The notes: generated by a model not told the origin, from the sequence alone. Positions 49,618 to 59,657 are shown, counted from the stretch's first letter. The stretch: 64,000 nucleotides of DNA from Pantoea agglomerans (GCF_021397715.1 NZ_CP090207.1:124001-188000), one strand, 5' to 3'. Translations and numbers: made by a program.

Positions 49618-49832
49618 CAGACCACCTCGCGGCGTTCTGCCAGCCAGCGGTTAACCTCAGCAGCATCAAATGCGGTGCTTTTCTCGCCCAGCTTCACGGG
49701 GGATGGCAGTCGCTTATCCCGAACCCAGCGATCAATGGTTGCTACATGGACGCCCAGCGCTTGAGCTAGACGGAAGCGGCGGATATAGCCGCTGGTGGGT
49801 AGTGCGGATACTGCTGTTTGTAGTTGCGTCAT
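49617..49832 (-). CDS. AlpA-family transcriptional regulator
   Basis: 71 residues with a MerR-like helix-turn-helix: IRRFRLAQALGVHVATIDRW followed by the wing VRDKRLPSPVKLGEKSTAFD and the recognition end EVNRWLAERR. AlpA/Vis proteins of P4-like and CP4-57 elements activate integrase/excision or late genes. First gene of the 11-gene leftward operon; the 118-bp gap upstream should hold its promoter. Confidence 0.88.
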   Translation of the reverse strand: MTQLQTAVSALPTSGYIRRFRLAQALGVHVATIDRWVRDKRLPSPVKLGEKSTAFDAAEVNRWLAERREVV

Positions 49833-49950
49833 GTTCCCCGTAACCTCTTGTAGATGGTTGATGCGTCGTTACAGGATGAACGATAGAGAATTAAGTTTTT
49901 TTAGTCATAGAGTTACCTAAAATTCTTCCTAGTTTTGCCAAAACTCGAAA

Positions 49951-50739
49951 TTATCTTTTCCCCGCTCTCTTGAGCCAGTCGGTTAATGTATCTTCGGTTA
50001 CTTCAGGGATTGGAAGCTGTTTAGCTTTAGAGCTCAGCTTGTGTTTTATTTGATTTATACTCCCATCTCTCATTTCAATCTCACTAATGCCCAAGGCGTT
50101 CATCAACGCTGCTATGTAATCAGATTGTTTAACGGTAATCCTTTCCTTAGGCGCATCTTCAACCTCAAGGTCTAAATGCGGTTCCTGCTCTAATGGAGCT
50201 AAAGGTCTACCACTCAAAGATGATGCATGAAGCCTTTCGATATCACCACGCATTATAAAAACATCCTTCGTTTCGACCTGTCTATCAGGCAACCTAAGAT
50301 GCATGAGCCTTACACCATCTTTCTGAGAAACTTCTCTAAAAATACTGGACAAGCCATAAGGATTCAGAGGGTGATAATATGTCATAGTCCAAAACCCATA
50401 GGCTTCTACATTTAGATTTATGAAGAGGACATGTTTATGCTCATACTCTATTTTGTCACCGACACGAATAAATTCTACTGGAAGAAAACCAAATCGAGCG
50501 CCCAGGCCGATTCTAGCCGTTAGTAATGTCCTGGCCTCATCTTCCCGATCTTTATCCATCACTATCCTTGCTTTACCTCGAATACCGTTAAGGTTTTGGT
50601 AAAGAGAAATAGCACCAGACCTTCCAAGGGAAAGTATTTCATCAGGACTACAGTTAAAAAGTTGGCTCACTCGATCAACTGAACAATGCTCAAGTACTGG
50701 CATTTTATTATCAACCCAAAAATTCGGAGTCTTAGCCAT
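49951..50739 (-). CDS. Unknown 262-aa protein between integrase and AlpA
   Basis: Not recognised. The N-terminus (CSVDRVSQLFNCSPDEILSL) looks like a short helix-turn-helix. The centre (residues 70-180) is strand-rich with aromatic residues (GFWTMTYYHPLNPYG). The C-terminus has two helical segments (VKQSDYIAALMNALGISEIE and LTDWLKRAGKR). AT-richer than its neighbours. It lies 9 bp upstream of the integrase stop side on the same strand, in the slot where P4-like elements often carry cargo such as defence genes. No nuclease, NTPase or membrane motif seen. Confidence 0.7.
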   Translation of the reverse strand: MAKTPNFWVDNKMPVLEHCSVDRVSQLFNCSPDEILSLGRSGAISLYQNLNGIRGKARIVMDKDREDEARTLLTARIGLGARFGFLPVEFIRVGDKIEYEHKHVLFINLNVEAYGFWTMTYYHPLNPYGLSSIFREVSQKDGVRLMHLRLPDRQVETKDVFIMRGDIERLHASSLSGRPLAPLEQEPHLDLEVEDAPKERITVKQSDYIAALMNALGISEIEMRDGSINQIKHKLSSKAKQLPIPEVTEDTLTDWLKRAGKR

Positions 50740-50748
50740 AAAATTTCC

Positions 50749-52008
50749 TTATTTAACCTTTCTTATTGAGGTCACGTTGTATTGCTCTCCGCGCTCCAGC
50801 ACTACCAGCAGGTCGGCCCACTGGCTAAGCGCAGCCTTCCTTTCATCGAAATACTGATGCCGGTTATAGATACCCTCGACACCTTTAATACGGTGGTTAA
50901 GGCAGCGCTCTGCTACGACCGGATCGCATCCCAGCGCAGCAAGATGTGTGCGCGCCGTGCGGCGGAAATCGTGAATGGTGAAGTTGGGAATGTCTGCCAT
51001 TTCAGCACGCACTTTTGCCAGCGCAACCGGCAGAGTGCTTTCCTGAATATGGGGGATCATGCGGTTTTGCATCTTACGTGCGGGTAGCACCCATTTGCTG
51101 TTACAGGAAAGGGTGTGAAGCTCTTTCAACCATGCTAACGCTGGTGGCGGTAATGGGATGTCAATCGCATCACCGTTCTTAGTGCGCTCAGCCGGCAGAT
51201 GCCAGACACCTTCATTTAAATCGAACTCGGCCCACTGAGCAGCGCAAAGCTCCATCTTCCTGACACACAGTGCCAGCAGTAACTTAAATGTGAGTTCATT
51301 CTGGCGGCTGAAGCCCTTGGCCGTGCGCATCGCATCGAACAGCTTTATCAGCTCATCACGGCTTAACCAGCGGTCACGGCTAACCTCTTTGCCACCAGCA
51401 TCGGAAATCTCAAAGGCAGAGCAGGGGTTAACTTCCAGAGCGTGGCGCTTGATGCCGTAATCAAATATGCGGCGCGTCCAGCGCAGAACGTCAGTGGCAA
51501 CTGTAGGTGCTCCGCGGTCAACAATCGCTTTCAGCATGTCATCTATGTGGCGGGGCTTTACATCCTCTACCTTCATTTTGCCAATACACGGGTTTATGTC
51601 TTTATCTATGCGGCGGCGCAGTATGTCGGGATGCTTCCAGCGTGGCAGGATCTGACGCTCGAAGTATTCAGCAGCCAGCTGTGACACGCGCATAGCGTTC
51701 TTCTCAGCGTCAATTTTTGCCAGCGCATCGGCTTTGCGTTGCTGCTTTTCTCCGGCCACGTCATAGCCCAGTGCCACGCGAGCGGATAACTCTTTAACCG
51801 TTTCCCTTGCCTTGGACAGAGATAGCTCAGCATAGGAGCCAATGAGCATCGCTCGCGCTTTGCCTGAGAACTTATAGCGGAAGCGCCAGACAGGCGTTTG
51901 ATAGTTCTCGCGGTAAGACAGGTAAAGTCCGTTACCATCTGATTTCCCCTCAAACCTTTCGCCGGCTTTAATCCATGCGCGTATCTGTGCGTCAGTTAGC
52001 TTTGGCAT
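50749..52008 (-). CDS. int: P4-family tyrosine integrase
   Basis: 419 residues. The N-terminal DUF4102/arm-binding domain (GNGLYLSYRENYQTPVWRFR, LSLSKARE) is followed by a core-binding domain and the catalytic domain with Arg in LLALCVRKMELCAAQW, HDFRRTARTHLAALG (HxxR) and LNHRIKGVEGIYNRHQY (His and the Tyr nucleophile). It inserts the element at the yicC 3' end: attR lies 186 bp from its start codon. All catalytic residues are intact, so it is likely active. Confidence 0.95.
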   Translation of the reverse strand: MPKLTDAQIRAWIKAGERFEGKSDGNGLYLSYRENYQTPVWRFRYKFSGKARAMLIGSYAELSLSKARETVKELSARVALGYDVAGEKQQRKADALAKIDAEKNAMRVSQLAAEYFERQILPRWKHPDILRRRIDKDINPCIGKMKVEDVKPRHIDDMLKAIVDRGAPTVATDVLRWTRRIFDYGIKRHALEVNPCSAFEISDAGGKEVSRDRWLSRDELIKLFDAMRTAKGFSRQNELTFKLLLALCVRKMELCAAQWAEFDLNEGVWHLPAERTKNGDAIDIPLPPPALAWLKELHTLSCNSKWVLPARKMQNRMIPHIQESTLPVALAKVRAEMADIPNFTIHDFRRTARTHLAALGCDPVVAERCLNHRIKGVEGIYNRHQYFDERKAALSQWADLLVVLERGEQYNVTSIRKVK

Positions 52009-52031
52009 CTATGAATCCAGTGTTGATTAGT

Positions 52032-52086
52032 GGTGTACACCCAGTACCATTAAAATTCTGCTTTAGGTACACCAAGGTGTACACAC
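52032..52086. repeat. Possible integrase arm sites, right end
   Basis: GGTGTACACC (52032-52041), GGTACACC (52066-52073) and GGTGTACACAC (52076-52086) lie between the integrase start and attR. The same core occurs near attL (32147-32169). They may be arm-type sites or an operator for integrase autoregulation. Confidence 0.45.
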
Positions 52087-52129
52087 TAATCATGCGCTTT
52101 CATGCGTCTTTATGCTAGCTCCTGACAAC

Positions 52130-52158
52130 AAAAAAGCCCGATTATATGCGGGCTTTGC
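52130..52158 (-). terminator. Terminator downstream of yicC
   Basis: Minus-strand AAAGCCCG / CGGGCTTT-type stem with an 8-nt AT-rich loop followed by six Ts. It lies inside the island, 35 bp past the yicC stop, so the element brings its own terminator for the interrupted host transcript. Confidence 0.85.
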
Positions 52159-52193
52159 TAGTAAGTTGATGCTTAGTGATTTTTAATGCGTCG

Positions 52194-53057
52194 TCACTCG
52201 ATGTTCTGAATCTGCTCTCGCATCTGCTCAATCAGCACCTTGAGTTCAATCGCGGAGGTGGTGATTTCTGCATTGATTGACTTCGATGCCAGCGTATTCG
52301 ACTCGCGGTTAAATTCCTGCATCATGAAGTCCAGACGGCGACCGACCGCCTCTTTCTTCTTCAGGATGTTGTAGGTCTCTTTCACGTGAGCATCCAGTCG
52401 ATCCAGCTCTTCAGAGACGTCAACACGCTGCGCCATCATCACCAGTTCCTGCTCCAGGCGATTATTTTCCAGCTGCACTTCGGCGTCTTCCAGTTTGGCA
52501 ACCAGCCGCTCACGCTGCCATTTGATCACTTCAGGCATCTGCGCGCGGACTTTGCTGACTTCCTGTGAAACGCCTTCCAGACGCTGCTCAATCATCCCTT
52601 TCAGTGCGGTACCTTCGCTTTCGCGTGCCGCAATGAAATCATCCAGCGCGCCATCCAGCGCCTGCAGTAACTGCTGATTGATCACATCCAGGTCCTGCTC
52701 CTGAGCAGACATCACGCCCGGCCAGCGCAGAATATCCAGCGGATTAATCGCGCCTTCATCACTTTGCATCTTCACCCAGTTAGCCGCCTGCACCAGCTGC
52801 TTCGCCAGTGCTTCGTTCAGCATCAGTTCGCCCTGGGCGCTGGGATCGGCATCATAACGCAGGTTGCACTCAATCTTGCCGCGCGTCAGACGCTGGCGAA
52901 TGCGCTCGCGGATCACCGGCTCCAGCCCGCGGAACTGCTCCGGCAGACGGATGTAGGTTTCCAGATAACGTTGGTTCACGGAACGCAGCTCCCAGGCGGC
53001 GCTGCCCCATTCGCCTTTGGCTTCGCGGCGGGCATAAGCGGTCATACTGCGGATCAT
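52194..53057 (-). CDS. yicC: Endoribonuclease YicC-family protein
   Basis: YicC family (YicC_N plus DUF1732 domains); the E. coli protein is an endoribonuclease that destabilises RyhB and other RNAs. 287 residues, as in E. coli: MIRSMTAYAR start, LRSVNQRYLE, the C-terminal VDVSEELDRLDAHVKE and DFMMQEFNRESNTL. The last codons and the stop form the attR core (52196-52214), so its 3' end is supplied by the inserted element. Protein length is unchanged. Confidence 0.95.
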   Translation of the reverse strand: MIRSMTAYARREAKGEWGSAAWELRSVNQRYLETYIRLPEQFRGLEPVIRERIRQRLTRGKIECNLRYDADPSAQGELMLNEALAKQLVQAANWVKMQSDEGAINPLDILRWPGVMSAQEQDLDVINQQLLQALDGALDDFIAARESEGTALKGMIEQRLEGVSQEVSKVRAQMPEVIKWQRERLVAKLEDAEVQLENNRLEQELVMMAQRVDVSEELDRLDAHVKETYNILKKKEAVGRRLDFMMQEFNRESNTLASKSINAEITTSAIELKVLIEQMREQIQNIE

Positions 53058-53214
53058 AAGCGATACTCATTTTCGGAAAGATGGGGTGAAGTATAGCGAG
53101 GGCAGCCACGGCATAACAGGCATAAGCGTCTGTCAGCGGAATAACGAATCATTTCCGCTTTGTCCGACAGGCACTTATGATGGCGGCTGGCCCATTTTCT
53201 GAGGAGGCGGATCG

Positions 53215-53640
53215 ATGTCTCGCGTTATTGCTTTTCCTGTTGCGCTGGTGCTGTTGCTGGCGGGTTGCCAGACACCGCCAGCCCCGCCAACCAAACCCCA
53301 ACCCATTTGTGCCGGGGGCGACGTTATGATGCAGACCACGCTGTGGTTTGGTCTGAGTAAGCCACAAGGCGGGACAGTGAGCTCACTTGAGTGGATGAAT
53401 TTCGTCGATAACGAGGTCACACCGCGCTTCAGGGACGGGCTGTCAGTCTATGACGCTAAAGGTCAGTGGCTGGGCGAAAATGGGCAGCTGGCACGGGAAA
53501 ACAGCAAAGCGCTGATGCTGATCCACCGTTTTGATCCGGCCGTGAATACCCATATCGAAGCGTTACGTACGCTGTATAAAAAGCGCTTTGGTCAGGAGTC
53601 GGTGATGCGGGTCGATGCGCCGGTTTGCGTGGGGTTCTGA
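53215..53640 (+). CDS. DUF3574 lipoprotein
   Basis: 141 residues. Lipoprotein signal MSRVIAFPVALVLLLAGC with lipobox LAGC; residue +2 is Gln, favouring the outer membrane. The DUF3574 core is seen in TTLWFGLSKPQGGTVSSLEW, NEVTPRFRDGLSVYDAKGQW and NSKALMLIHRF. Function unknown. GAGGAGG-type Shine-Dalgarno upstream. It lies between yicC (divergent) and nupC (convergent). Confidence 0.85.
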   Translation: MSRVIAFPVALVLLLAGCQTPPAPPTKPQPICAGGDVMMQTTLWFGLSKPQGGTVSSLEWMNFVDNEVTPRFRDGLSVYDAKGQWLGENGQLARENSKALMLIHRFDPAVNTHIEALRTLYKKRFGQESVMRVDAPVCVGF

Positions 53641-53647
53641 GGCGGGA

Positions 53648-53670
53648 AACGGCGGCAGATTGCCGCCGTT
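53648..53670. terminator. Bidirectional hairpin between DUF3574 gene and nupC
   Basis: 10-bp inverted repeat AACGGCGGCA / TGCCGCCGTT with a 3-nt loop between converging genes; short T tract on neither side. Confidence 0.55.
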
Positions 53671-53675
53671 GACGA

Positions 53676-54860
53676 TCAGATAAACAGACCGGCAAAAGCG
53701 GCCGACAGCAGGCTCACCAGCGTCGAGCCGTAGACCAGCTTCCAGCCAAAACGTGACACCACGTTGCCCTGCTGCTCGTTCAGTCCCTTAATGGCGCCCG
53801 CCACAATGCCGATAGAGGCGAAGTTAGCGAAAGAGACCAGGAACACCGACAGAATACCCAGTCCGCGCGCGCTCATGCCTGAGGCCACTTTCTGCAGCTC
53901 AATCATCGCCACAAACTCATTGGCCACCAGTTTGGTCGCCATGATGCTGGCTGCCTGCAGCGCGTCAGCCTTAGGAATGCCAATCAGCCAGGCAAACGGA
54001 TAGAACAGATAGCCAAGCAGTTGCTGGAAGCTGTAACCAAACAGGGCGGCAAATAGCGCATTCACGGCCGCGATCAGTGCAATAAAACCGATCAGCATCG
54101 CCAGAATGATCATCGCAACTTTGAATCCTGCCAGAATGTACTCACCCAGCATCTCAAAGAAGCTCTGCTCTTCATGCAGTTTATCCAGCGCGATAGGCTG
54201 CTCATCCTGGCTTTTCATCGGGTTGATGATCGACAGGATAATAAAGGTGCTGAACATGTTGAGCAGTAGCGCTGCAACCACATACTTTGGTTCAATCATC
54301 GACATATAAGCACCGACAATCGACAGCGAAACGGTGGACATCGCGGTCGCCGCCATGGTGTAGAGCCGGCGCGGCGGGATATCACCCAGAATCCCTTTAT
54401 AGGCGATGAAGTTTTCCGACTGACCGAGAATCAGCGTACTGACGGCGTTAAACGACTCGAGCTTGCCCATGCCGTTAATTTTCGACAGCAGGGTACCGAC
54501 TAGTCGAATCAGCAGCGGCAGAATGCGCCAGTGCTGCAATATGCCGATTAAGGCGGAGATAAAGACAATCGGGCAGAGAACGCCAAGGAAAATAAACGCC
54601 AGTCCCTGTTTGCTCATTCCGCCAAACACGAACTCTGTACCCTGGGCGGCAAAGCCGAGCAGCGTCTCAAAGAAACCCGCCACCGAACCCACCAGTGCCA
54701 GACCACTGGCAGAATGAAGAAAGAACCAACCGAGCGCGGCTTCCACCACAATCAGCTGAACGATAAAGCGCAGGCGAATCTGTTTACGGTCATGACTGAC
54801 CAGCAGCGCAAGGGCGAAAATCACCCCCAGCGCCAGCAGGAAATGAAGAATGGCGGCCAT
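53676..54860 (-). CDS. nupC: Nucleoside:proton symporter NupC
   Basis: CNT-family importer of pyrimidine nucleosides and adenosine. 394 residues, with a NupC-like start ([15 protein letters not shown]), about 8-10 hydrophobic segments and the CNT motifs [35 protein letters not shown] and [11 protein letters not shown]. It is closer to E. coli NupC than to NupX by eye. The open frame starts 11 codons earlier (54893) without a Shine-Dalgarno, so the start is moderately certain. Confidence 0.9.
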   Translation of the reverse strand: MAAILHFLLALGVIFALALLVSHDRKQIRLRFIVQLIVVEAALGWFFLHSASGLALVGSVAGFFETLLGFAAQGTEFVFGGMSKQGLAFIFLGVLCPIVFISALIGILQHWRILPLLIRLVGTLLSKINGMGKLESFNAVSTLILGQSENFIAYKGILGDIPPRRLYTMAATAMSTVSLSIVGAYMSMIEPKYVVAALLLNMFSTFIILSIINPMKSQDEQPIALDKLHEEQSFFEMLGEYILAGFKVAMIILAMLIGFIALIAAVNALFAALFGYSFQQLLGYLFYPFAWLIGIPKADALQAASIMATKLVANEFVAMIELQKVASGMSARGLGILSVFLVSFANFASIGIVAGAIKGLNEQQGNVVSRFGWKLVYGSTLVSLLSAAFAGLFI

Positions 54861-55008
54861 AGTTTTTTTAATCAGAAGAACAGGAACGCGCATTTAGCCA
54901 CAGTCAGCGGTGAATTTCATCTGATGATGCGGCGGGCAGGCGTAAGAGACAGCAGGCAAGGAAGTCCGTATAATGCGCAGCCAATCATTAGCAAGCCGGA
55001 GATTACCC

Positions 55009-55725
55009 ATGCGTCCAGCAGGCCGTAGCGCACAACAGGTGCGTCCAGTCACATTGACCCGCAATTACACCAAACACGCAGAGGGTTCCGTTCTGGTGGA
55101 ATTCGGCGAAACCAAAGTGCTTTGCACTGCCTCCGTAGACGAAGGGGTTCCGCGTTTTCTTAAAGGCCAGGGCCAGGGCTGGATTACTGCCGAGTATGGC
55201 ATGCTGCCGCGCTCGACCCACAGCCGCATGGCGCGTGAAGCCGCAAAAGGCAAACAGGGCGGCCGTACGCTGGAAATTCAGCGCCTGATCGCCCGTTCGC
55301 TGCGTGCCGCGGTGGATTTAAAAGCGCTGGGTGAGTTTACCATTACGCTCGACTGTGACGTCATCCAGGCTGATGGCGGCACCCGCACCGCCTCTATTAC
55401 CGGTGCCTGCGTGGCGCTGGCCGATGCGCTGAACAAGCTGGTTGCCAGCGGCAAGCTGAAAGCAAACCCGATGAAAGGCATGGTGGCAGCCATTTCAGTC
55501 GGCATCGTCAAGGGCGAAGCGCTGTGCGATCTGGAATACGTTGAAGACTCCGCGGCAGAGACCGACATGAACGTGGTGATGATGGAAGATGGCCGCATGA
55601 TCGAGGTGCAGGGCACCGCAGAGGGCGAGCCGTTCAGCCACGAAGAGCTGCTGACGCTACTGGCGCTGGCACGCGGCGGAATTGAAGAGTTAATTCAGGC
55701 GCAGAAAGCGGCACTGGAAAATTGA
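55009..55725 (+). CDS. rph: Ribonuclease PH
   Basis: Phosphorolytic 3'-5' exoribonuclease that trims tRNA 3' ends. 238 residues with [14 protein letters not shown], the phosphate-binding [13 protein letters not shown], and [15 protein letters not shown]. The start at 55009 has GGAG upstream and gives the standard length. Unlike the laboratory K-12 allele it has no frameshift. The gene is co-transcribed with pyrE, and its translation near the attenuator sets pyrE read-through. Confidence 0.97.
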   Translation: MRPAGRSAQQVRPVTLTRNYTKHAEGSVLVEFGETKVLCTASVDEGVPRFLKGQGQGWITAEYGMLPRSTHSRMAREAAKGKQGGRTLEIQRLIARSLRAAVDLKALGEFTITLDCDVIQADGGTRTASITGACVALADALNKLVASGKLKANPMKGMVAAISVGIVKGEALCDLEYVEDSAAETDMNVVMMEDGRMIEVQGTAEGEPFSHEELLTLLALARGGIEELIQAQKAALEN

Positions 55726-55732
55726 TGTAACA

Positions 55733-55757
55733 GGCGACCACAGAGTCGCCTTTTCTT
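55733..55757 (+). promoter_or_regulatory. pyrE attenuator (intrinsic terminator)
   Basis: 6-bp stem GGCGAC / GTCGCC with a 6-nt loop followed by TTTTCTTT, 7 bp after the rph stop and 20 bp before pyrE. It matches the E. coli rph-pyrE attenuator: with high UTP, polymerase outruns the ribosomes and terminates here; with low UTP, coupled ribosomes prevent the hairpin. Confidence 0.9.
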
Positions 55758-55774
55758 TATTTGAGGAGTGAGAA

Positions 55775-56416
55775 ATGAAAGCCTGGCAGCGTCAGTTTAT
55801 TGAATTTGCCCTGAACAAGCAGGTGCTGAAGTTCGGTGAGTTCACTTTAAAGTCAGGGCGTCAAAGCCCCTATTTCTTTAACGCCGGTCTGTTTAACAGC
55901 GGACGGGATTTAGCGCTGCTGGGACGCTTCTACGCGCAGGCGCTGGTGGATGGCGGCGTCGATTTCGATCTGCTGTTTGGTCCGGCCTACAAAGGGATTC
56001 CGATTGCCACCACCACGGCGGTGGCGCTGGCCGATCATCACGACCGCGACGTGCCTTACTGCTTTAACCGTAAAGAGGCCAAAGATCACGGTGAAGGCGG
56101 ATTACTGGTGGGCAGTCCGCTGCAGGGCAAAGTGATGCTGGTGGATGATGTGATCACCGCCGGGACGGCGATTCGTGAGTCGATGGATATCATCAATGCG
56201 CACAAGGCGACGCTGGCTGGCGTGCTGGTTTCGCTTGATCGCCAGGAACGTGGACGCGGAGAGATGTCAGCGATTCAGGAAGTGGAGCGCGACTATCACT
56301 GTACCGTGACGGCGATCATTACCCTGACTGACCTGATTACGTGGCTGGAAGAGAAGCCGGAGATGGCTGACCACCTGGCCCAGGTTCGGGCCTATCAAAA
56401 AAGCTACGGTATCTGA
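55775..56416 (+). CDS. pyrE: Orotate phosphoribosyltransferase
   Basis: Converts orotate and PRPP to OMP in pyrimidine synthesis. 213 residues with the PRPP motif [16 protein letters not shown] and the catalytic loop region [18 protein letters not shown] lies 6 bases before the ATG. Controlled by the upstream attenuator. Confidence 0.98.
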   Translation: MKAWQRQFIEFALNKQVLKFGEFTLKSGRQSPYFFNAGLFNSGRDLALLGRFYAQALVDGGVDFDLLFGPAYKGIPIATTTAVALADHHDRDVPYCFNRKEAKDHGEGGLLVGSPLQGKVMLVDDVITAGTAIRESMDIINAHKATLAGVLVSLDRQERGRGEMSAIQEVERDYHCTVTAIITLTDLITWLEEKPEMADHLAQVRAYQKSYGI

Positions 56417-56417
56417 C

Positions 56418-56448
56418 CCATAAGGCGGGCGTGATGCCCGCCTTATGG
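56418..56448. terminator. Bidirectional terminator between pyrE and slmA
   Basis: 13-bp perfect stem CCATAAGGCGGGC / GCCCGCCTTATGG with a 5-nt loop filling the space between the two converging genes. Confidence 0.8.
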
Positions 56449-57045
56449 TTACACCAGCTGAGCGGCAATCAGCGGCCAGCGAGCCTCGAAGTCTGCGGTC
56501 GGACTAAAGCGGAACTCCGAACGGACATAGCGCGACAGCAAGCCTTCGCAGAATGCCAGCAGCTGACTTGCCAGCAGCGTTTCGTCAGCCTGAAAGCCTT
56601 CACCTTCACGCATTTTGCGCTCGCGCATCACCTGACGCAGCTGCACTTCAATCCGCTCAAACAGCTGATTGATGCGGCCCTGCAGGCGATCCTGCTCAAA
56701 CATCAGCGCATGACCGGTCAGTATCCGCGTCAGCCCCGGATTACGCTCACCAAATCCCAGAATCAGTTGCACGATCAGACGCAGGCGCGTCATGGTCTCT
56801 TTCTCATCTTTCAGGATCAGATTGATGCGGGTAATCAGACTGTCTTCGATAAACTCAATCAGGCTGTCGAACATCCGTGTTTTACTGGGGAAGTGACGAT
56901 AGAGCGCCGCTTCTGACACGCCGACCGTGGCTGCCAGTTTGGCCGTGGTAATGCGTTGACTGCCATCACCCGACTCCAGCATTTGCGCCAGCGCCTGCAA
57001 AATCTCTTCGCGACGATTTCGCTTCGCGACTTTTTTTTCTGCCAT
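56449..57045 (-). CDS. slmA: Nucleoid occlusion factor SlmA
   Basis: TetR-like DNA-binding protein that blocks FtsZ assembly over the nucleoid. 198 residues, as in E. coli: the N-terminal helix-turn-helix ([20 protein letters not shown]) binds SBS sites, and the C-terminal helices bind FtsZ. Convergent with pyrE and 118 bp after dut on the same strand. Confidence 0.97.
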   Translation of the reverse strand: MAEKKVAKRNRREEILQALAQMLESGDGSQRITTAKLAATVGVSEAALYRHFPSKTRMFDSLIEFIEDSLITRINLILKDEKETMTRLRLIVQLILGFGERNPGLTRILTGHALMFEQDRLQGRINQLFERIEVQLRQVMRERKMREGEGFQADETLLASQLLAFCEGLLSRYVRSEFRFSPTADFEARWPLIAAQLV

Positions 57046-57163
57046 GACCTTAAAGACCCCTGAAATTCACCCTAAACAGGCAACACCTACGCATCTGCCA
57101 CAAGCACGAGTCTTATGGCGATGAGAAAAAATAATTGGCGTAAGTGAAAGTCGGTAGCGTTGG

Positions 57164-57622
57164 TTATTGACGGCCTGAGTGACCGAAGCCGCCTTCGCCG
57201 CGCAAGCTGGCGTCGAAGTCTTCAACCAGATTAAATTCGGCCTGCACCACCGGTACAAAGACCAGTTGTGCCATGCGATCGCCCGGCTGCAGCGAGAAGC
57301 TTTCCTGACCGCGATTCCAGACCGAGACCATCAGCTGTCCCTGATAATCGGAGTCAATCAGTCCCACCAGATTACCCAGTACAATGCCGTGCTTATGACC
57401 AAGGCCCGAGCGAGGCAGAATCACCGCAGCCAGGTCGGGATCGGCAATATGAATGGCCAGGCCAGTTGGAACCAGCGTGGTGGTGCCTGGCGCGATGTCG
57501 AGAACATCGTCGATACAGGCGCGTAAATCTAACCCAGCGGAACCCGAGGTGGCGTAGGTCGGCAGTGGAAATTCTTTGCCGACGCGCGCATCAAGGATTT
57601 TAACGTCTATTTTTTTCATCAT
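57164..57622 (-). CDS. dut: dUTPase
   Basis: Trimeric dUTP pyrophosphatase that keeps uracil out of DNA and makes dUMP. 152 residues from [10 protein letters not shown]; the five dUTPase motifs are visible, including [27 protein letters not shown] and the C-terminal [10 protein letters not shown]. The start overlaps the coaBC stop by 23 bp, as in E. coli. Confidence 0.97.
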   Translation of the reverse strand: MMKKIDVKILDARVGKEFPLPTYATSGSAGLDLRACIDDVLDIAPGTTTLVPTGLAIHIADPDLAAVILPRSGLGHKHGIVLGNLVGLIDSDYQGQLMVSVWNRGQESFSLQPGDRMAQLVFVPVVQAEFNLVEDFDASLRGEGGFGHSGRQ

Positions 57623-58820
57623 AACGGCTGACAATCTCGTCTAATAATTGTTGGCCAAGGAGAGTCTTATCGCTGAGCGGTAAGCGCTTTTCTCCATCCT
57701 GCCAAAAAAGGTGAAGAGCATTGGTGTCGCTATTGAACCCTTGTCCGGCTTTAGCAACGTCGTTAGCGCAGATCAGATCCAGATTCTTGCGCACCCGTTT
57801 TTGCCGGGCGTATTCTTCCACATTCTGGGTTTCAGCGGCAAATCCAACCACGAAGGGCCGGTGCTCCTGTAACGCGGCGACGCCAGCAACAATATCGGGA
57901 TTCTTTATCAGTTGCAGCGTGACGTTATCATCGCCGCCCTGTTTCTTGATTTTTTCGGCCGCAATATCGGCTGCCCGGTAGTCTGCCACGGCTGCGCTTG
58001 CAATGAAAATATGTTGTTTGTCTATCTCGCCCATCACCGCCGCCTGCATCTCCAGCGCGCTGGTGACATCAACCCGTTTTACGCCAGCCGGCGCTGGCAG
58101 CGCCACCGGTCCGCTGACCAGCGTGACCGTCGCGCCGCGTCGCGCCGCCGCTGCCGCAATAGCAAAGCCCATCTTACCGGAGCTGTGATTAGAGATATAA
58201 CGCACCGGGTCCAGTGCCTCACGGGTCGGTCCGGCGGTAATCATAATGTTGAGATGTTGCAGATCGTTGACGGGAGCGGCCCACTGTACCGCATGGTCCA
58301 CAATCTCCAGCGGATCGAGCATCCGGCCTGGCCCGACATCGCCACAGGCCTGGCTGCCGCTGTCCGGTCCCCAAATCAATACGCCACGCTGCTGAAGCAC
58401 CTGCAGATTGTGCTGGGTGACGGCTGCGCGATACATCTGTTGATTCATGGCCGGCACCACCGCAACCGGTGCTGCAGTCGCTAACACGGCGGTGGTCACC
58501 AGATCGTTGGCCATGCCGGCGGTGATTCGGGCAATCAGGTCGGCGGTGGCAGGAGCCAGCACGATTAAATCTGCCCATTTCGCCAGCTCAATATGTCCCA
58601 TTGCCGCTTCTGCTGCCGGGTCGAGCAGATCGTTAAATACCGGATAGCCGGACACGGCCTGCAGGCTGAGCGGCGTAATAAAGGCTTTCGCCCCGTCGGT
58701 CATCATCACGCGGACATCGGCACCGCGATCGCGCAGGCGACGCACCAGCTCAGGTGCTTTATAGGCAGCAATACCGCCACTCACGCCAAGAAGAATTTTT
58801 TTACCGGCTAATCCCATCAT
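57600..58820 (-). CDS. coaBC: Bifunctional CoaBC (PPCS/PPCDC)
   Basis: Two steps of coenzyme A synthesis: ligation of cysteine to 4'-phosphopantothenate (C-terminal CoaB) and decarboxylation (N-terminal FMN-dependent CoaC). 406 residues: [20 protein letters not shown] (flavin site), catalytic His in [19 protein letters not shown], and the CoaB site [20 protein letters not shown]. Divergent from radC. Confidence 0.97.
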   Translation of the reverse strand: MMGLAGKKILLGVSGGIAAYKAPELVRRLRDRGADVRVMMTDGAKAFITPLSLQAVSGYPVFNDLLDPAAEAAMGHIELAKWADLIVLAPATADLIARITAGMANDLVTTAVLATAAPVAVVPAMNQQMYRAAVTQHNLQVLQQRGVLIWGPDSGSQACGDVGPGRMLDPLEIVDHAVQWAAPVNDLQHLNIMITAGPTREALDPVRYISNHSSGKMGFAIAAAAARRGATVTLVSGPVALPAPAGVKRVDVTSALEMQAAVMGEIDKQHIFIASAAVADYRAADIAAEKIKKQGGDDNVTLQLIKNPDIVAGVAALQEHRPFVVGFAAETQNVEEYARQKRVRKNLDLICANDVAKAGQGFNSDTNALHLFWQDGEKRLPLSDKTLLGQQLLDEIVSRYDEKNRR

Positions 58821-59000
58821 GATGCTGGCCTCACTAAGCTGTCTGCCGCCCGCGGCGGCGAATGCACGGACTTTATCACAAAACCGGTGACGCGCCTTTT
58901 CACTGCCTGCGTTTGCGAGCCATCTCGTAAAAAGTCACGCTGCCGATGGTGGCGTGCTGCCGGATGCGTCAATCTAAGGTTCGCTTCAGGGAGAATGCAG

Positions 59001-59657
59001 ATGAACAATATGGCACCGCGGGAGAAGCTGCAGCAGCAGGGCGCACAGGCGCTGAGTGACGTCGAACTGCTGGCCTTATTTTTGCGCACCGGTACGCCGG
59101 GGCAGAATGTAATGGCGCTGGCGCAACAGATACTGCACGAGTTTGGTTCGCTCTATCAGATCATGACCGCCAGTAAAGAGGCTTTCCGCGGCATTAAGGG
59201 TGTCGGTGAAGCCAAGCTGGCACAGCTGCACGCCATCGCAGAACTGGCGAAGCGCTTTTTTGCCAGCCAGCTGGCGCGTGAAAGCACCATGGAGAATCCT
59301 CAGATCACGCGGCAATATCTGCAGAGTCTGTTGGCGCATCAGGAACGTGAGATCTTTATGGTGCTGTTTCTTGATAATCAGCACCGTGTGCTGGAGGCGC
59401 AAAAAATGTTCTCGGGCTCGATTAACAGTGTCGAGGTCCATCCGCGCGAGATTGTGCGTGAGGCGCTCAAGGCGAATGCCGCCGCCCTGATTCTGGCGCA
59501 CAATCACCCTTCCGGTATGGCAGAACCGAGCCGGGCTGATCGCGATGTCACCCGAAAAGTGAGTGAAGCCTGCCAGTTGCTCGACATTCGTCTGCTCGAT
59601 CATCTGGTGATAGGTCATGGCCAATATGTCTCCTTCGCTGAGCGAGGCTGGCTTTAA
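59001..59657 (+). CDS. radC: RadC-family JAB/MPN-domain protein
   Basis: RadC-like protein with a UPF0758 N-terminal helix-hairpin-helix ([33 protein letters not shown]) and a C-terminal JAMM metalloprotease-like domain with the metal motif HNHPSG. 218 residues. The start at 59001 is chosen from homology ([10 protein letters not shown]) and an AGGGAG 8 bases upstream; the frame is open further upstream. Function unknown despite the name. Confidence 0.93.
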   Translation: MNNMAPREKLQQQGAQALSDVELLALFLRTGTPGQNVMALAQQILHEFGSLYQIMTASKEAFRGIKGVGEAKLAQLHAIAELAKRFFASQLARESTMENPQITRQYLQSLLAHQEREIFMVLFLDNQHRVLEAQKMFSGSINSVEVHPREIVREALKANAAALILAHNHPSGMAEPSRADRDVTRKVSEACQLLDIRLLDHLVIGHGQYVSFAERGWL

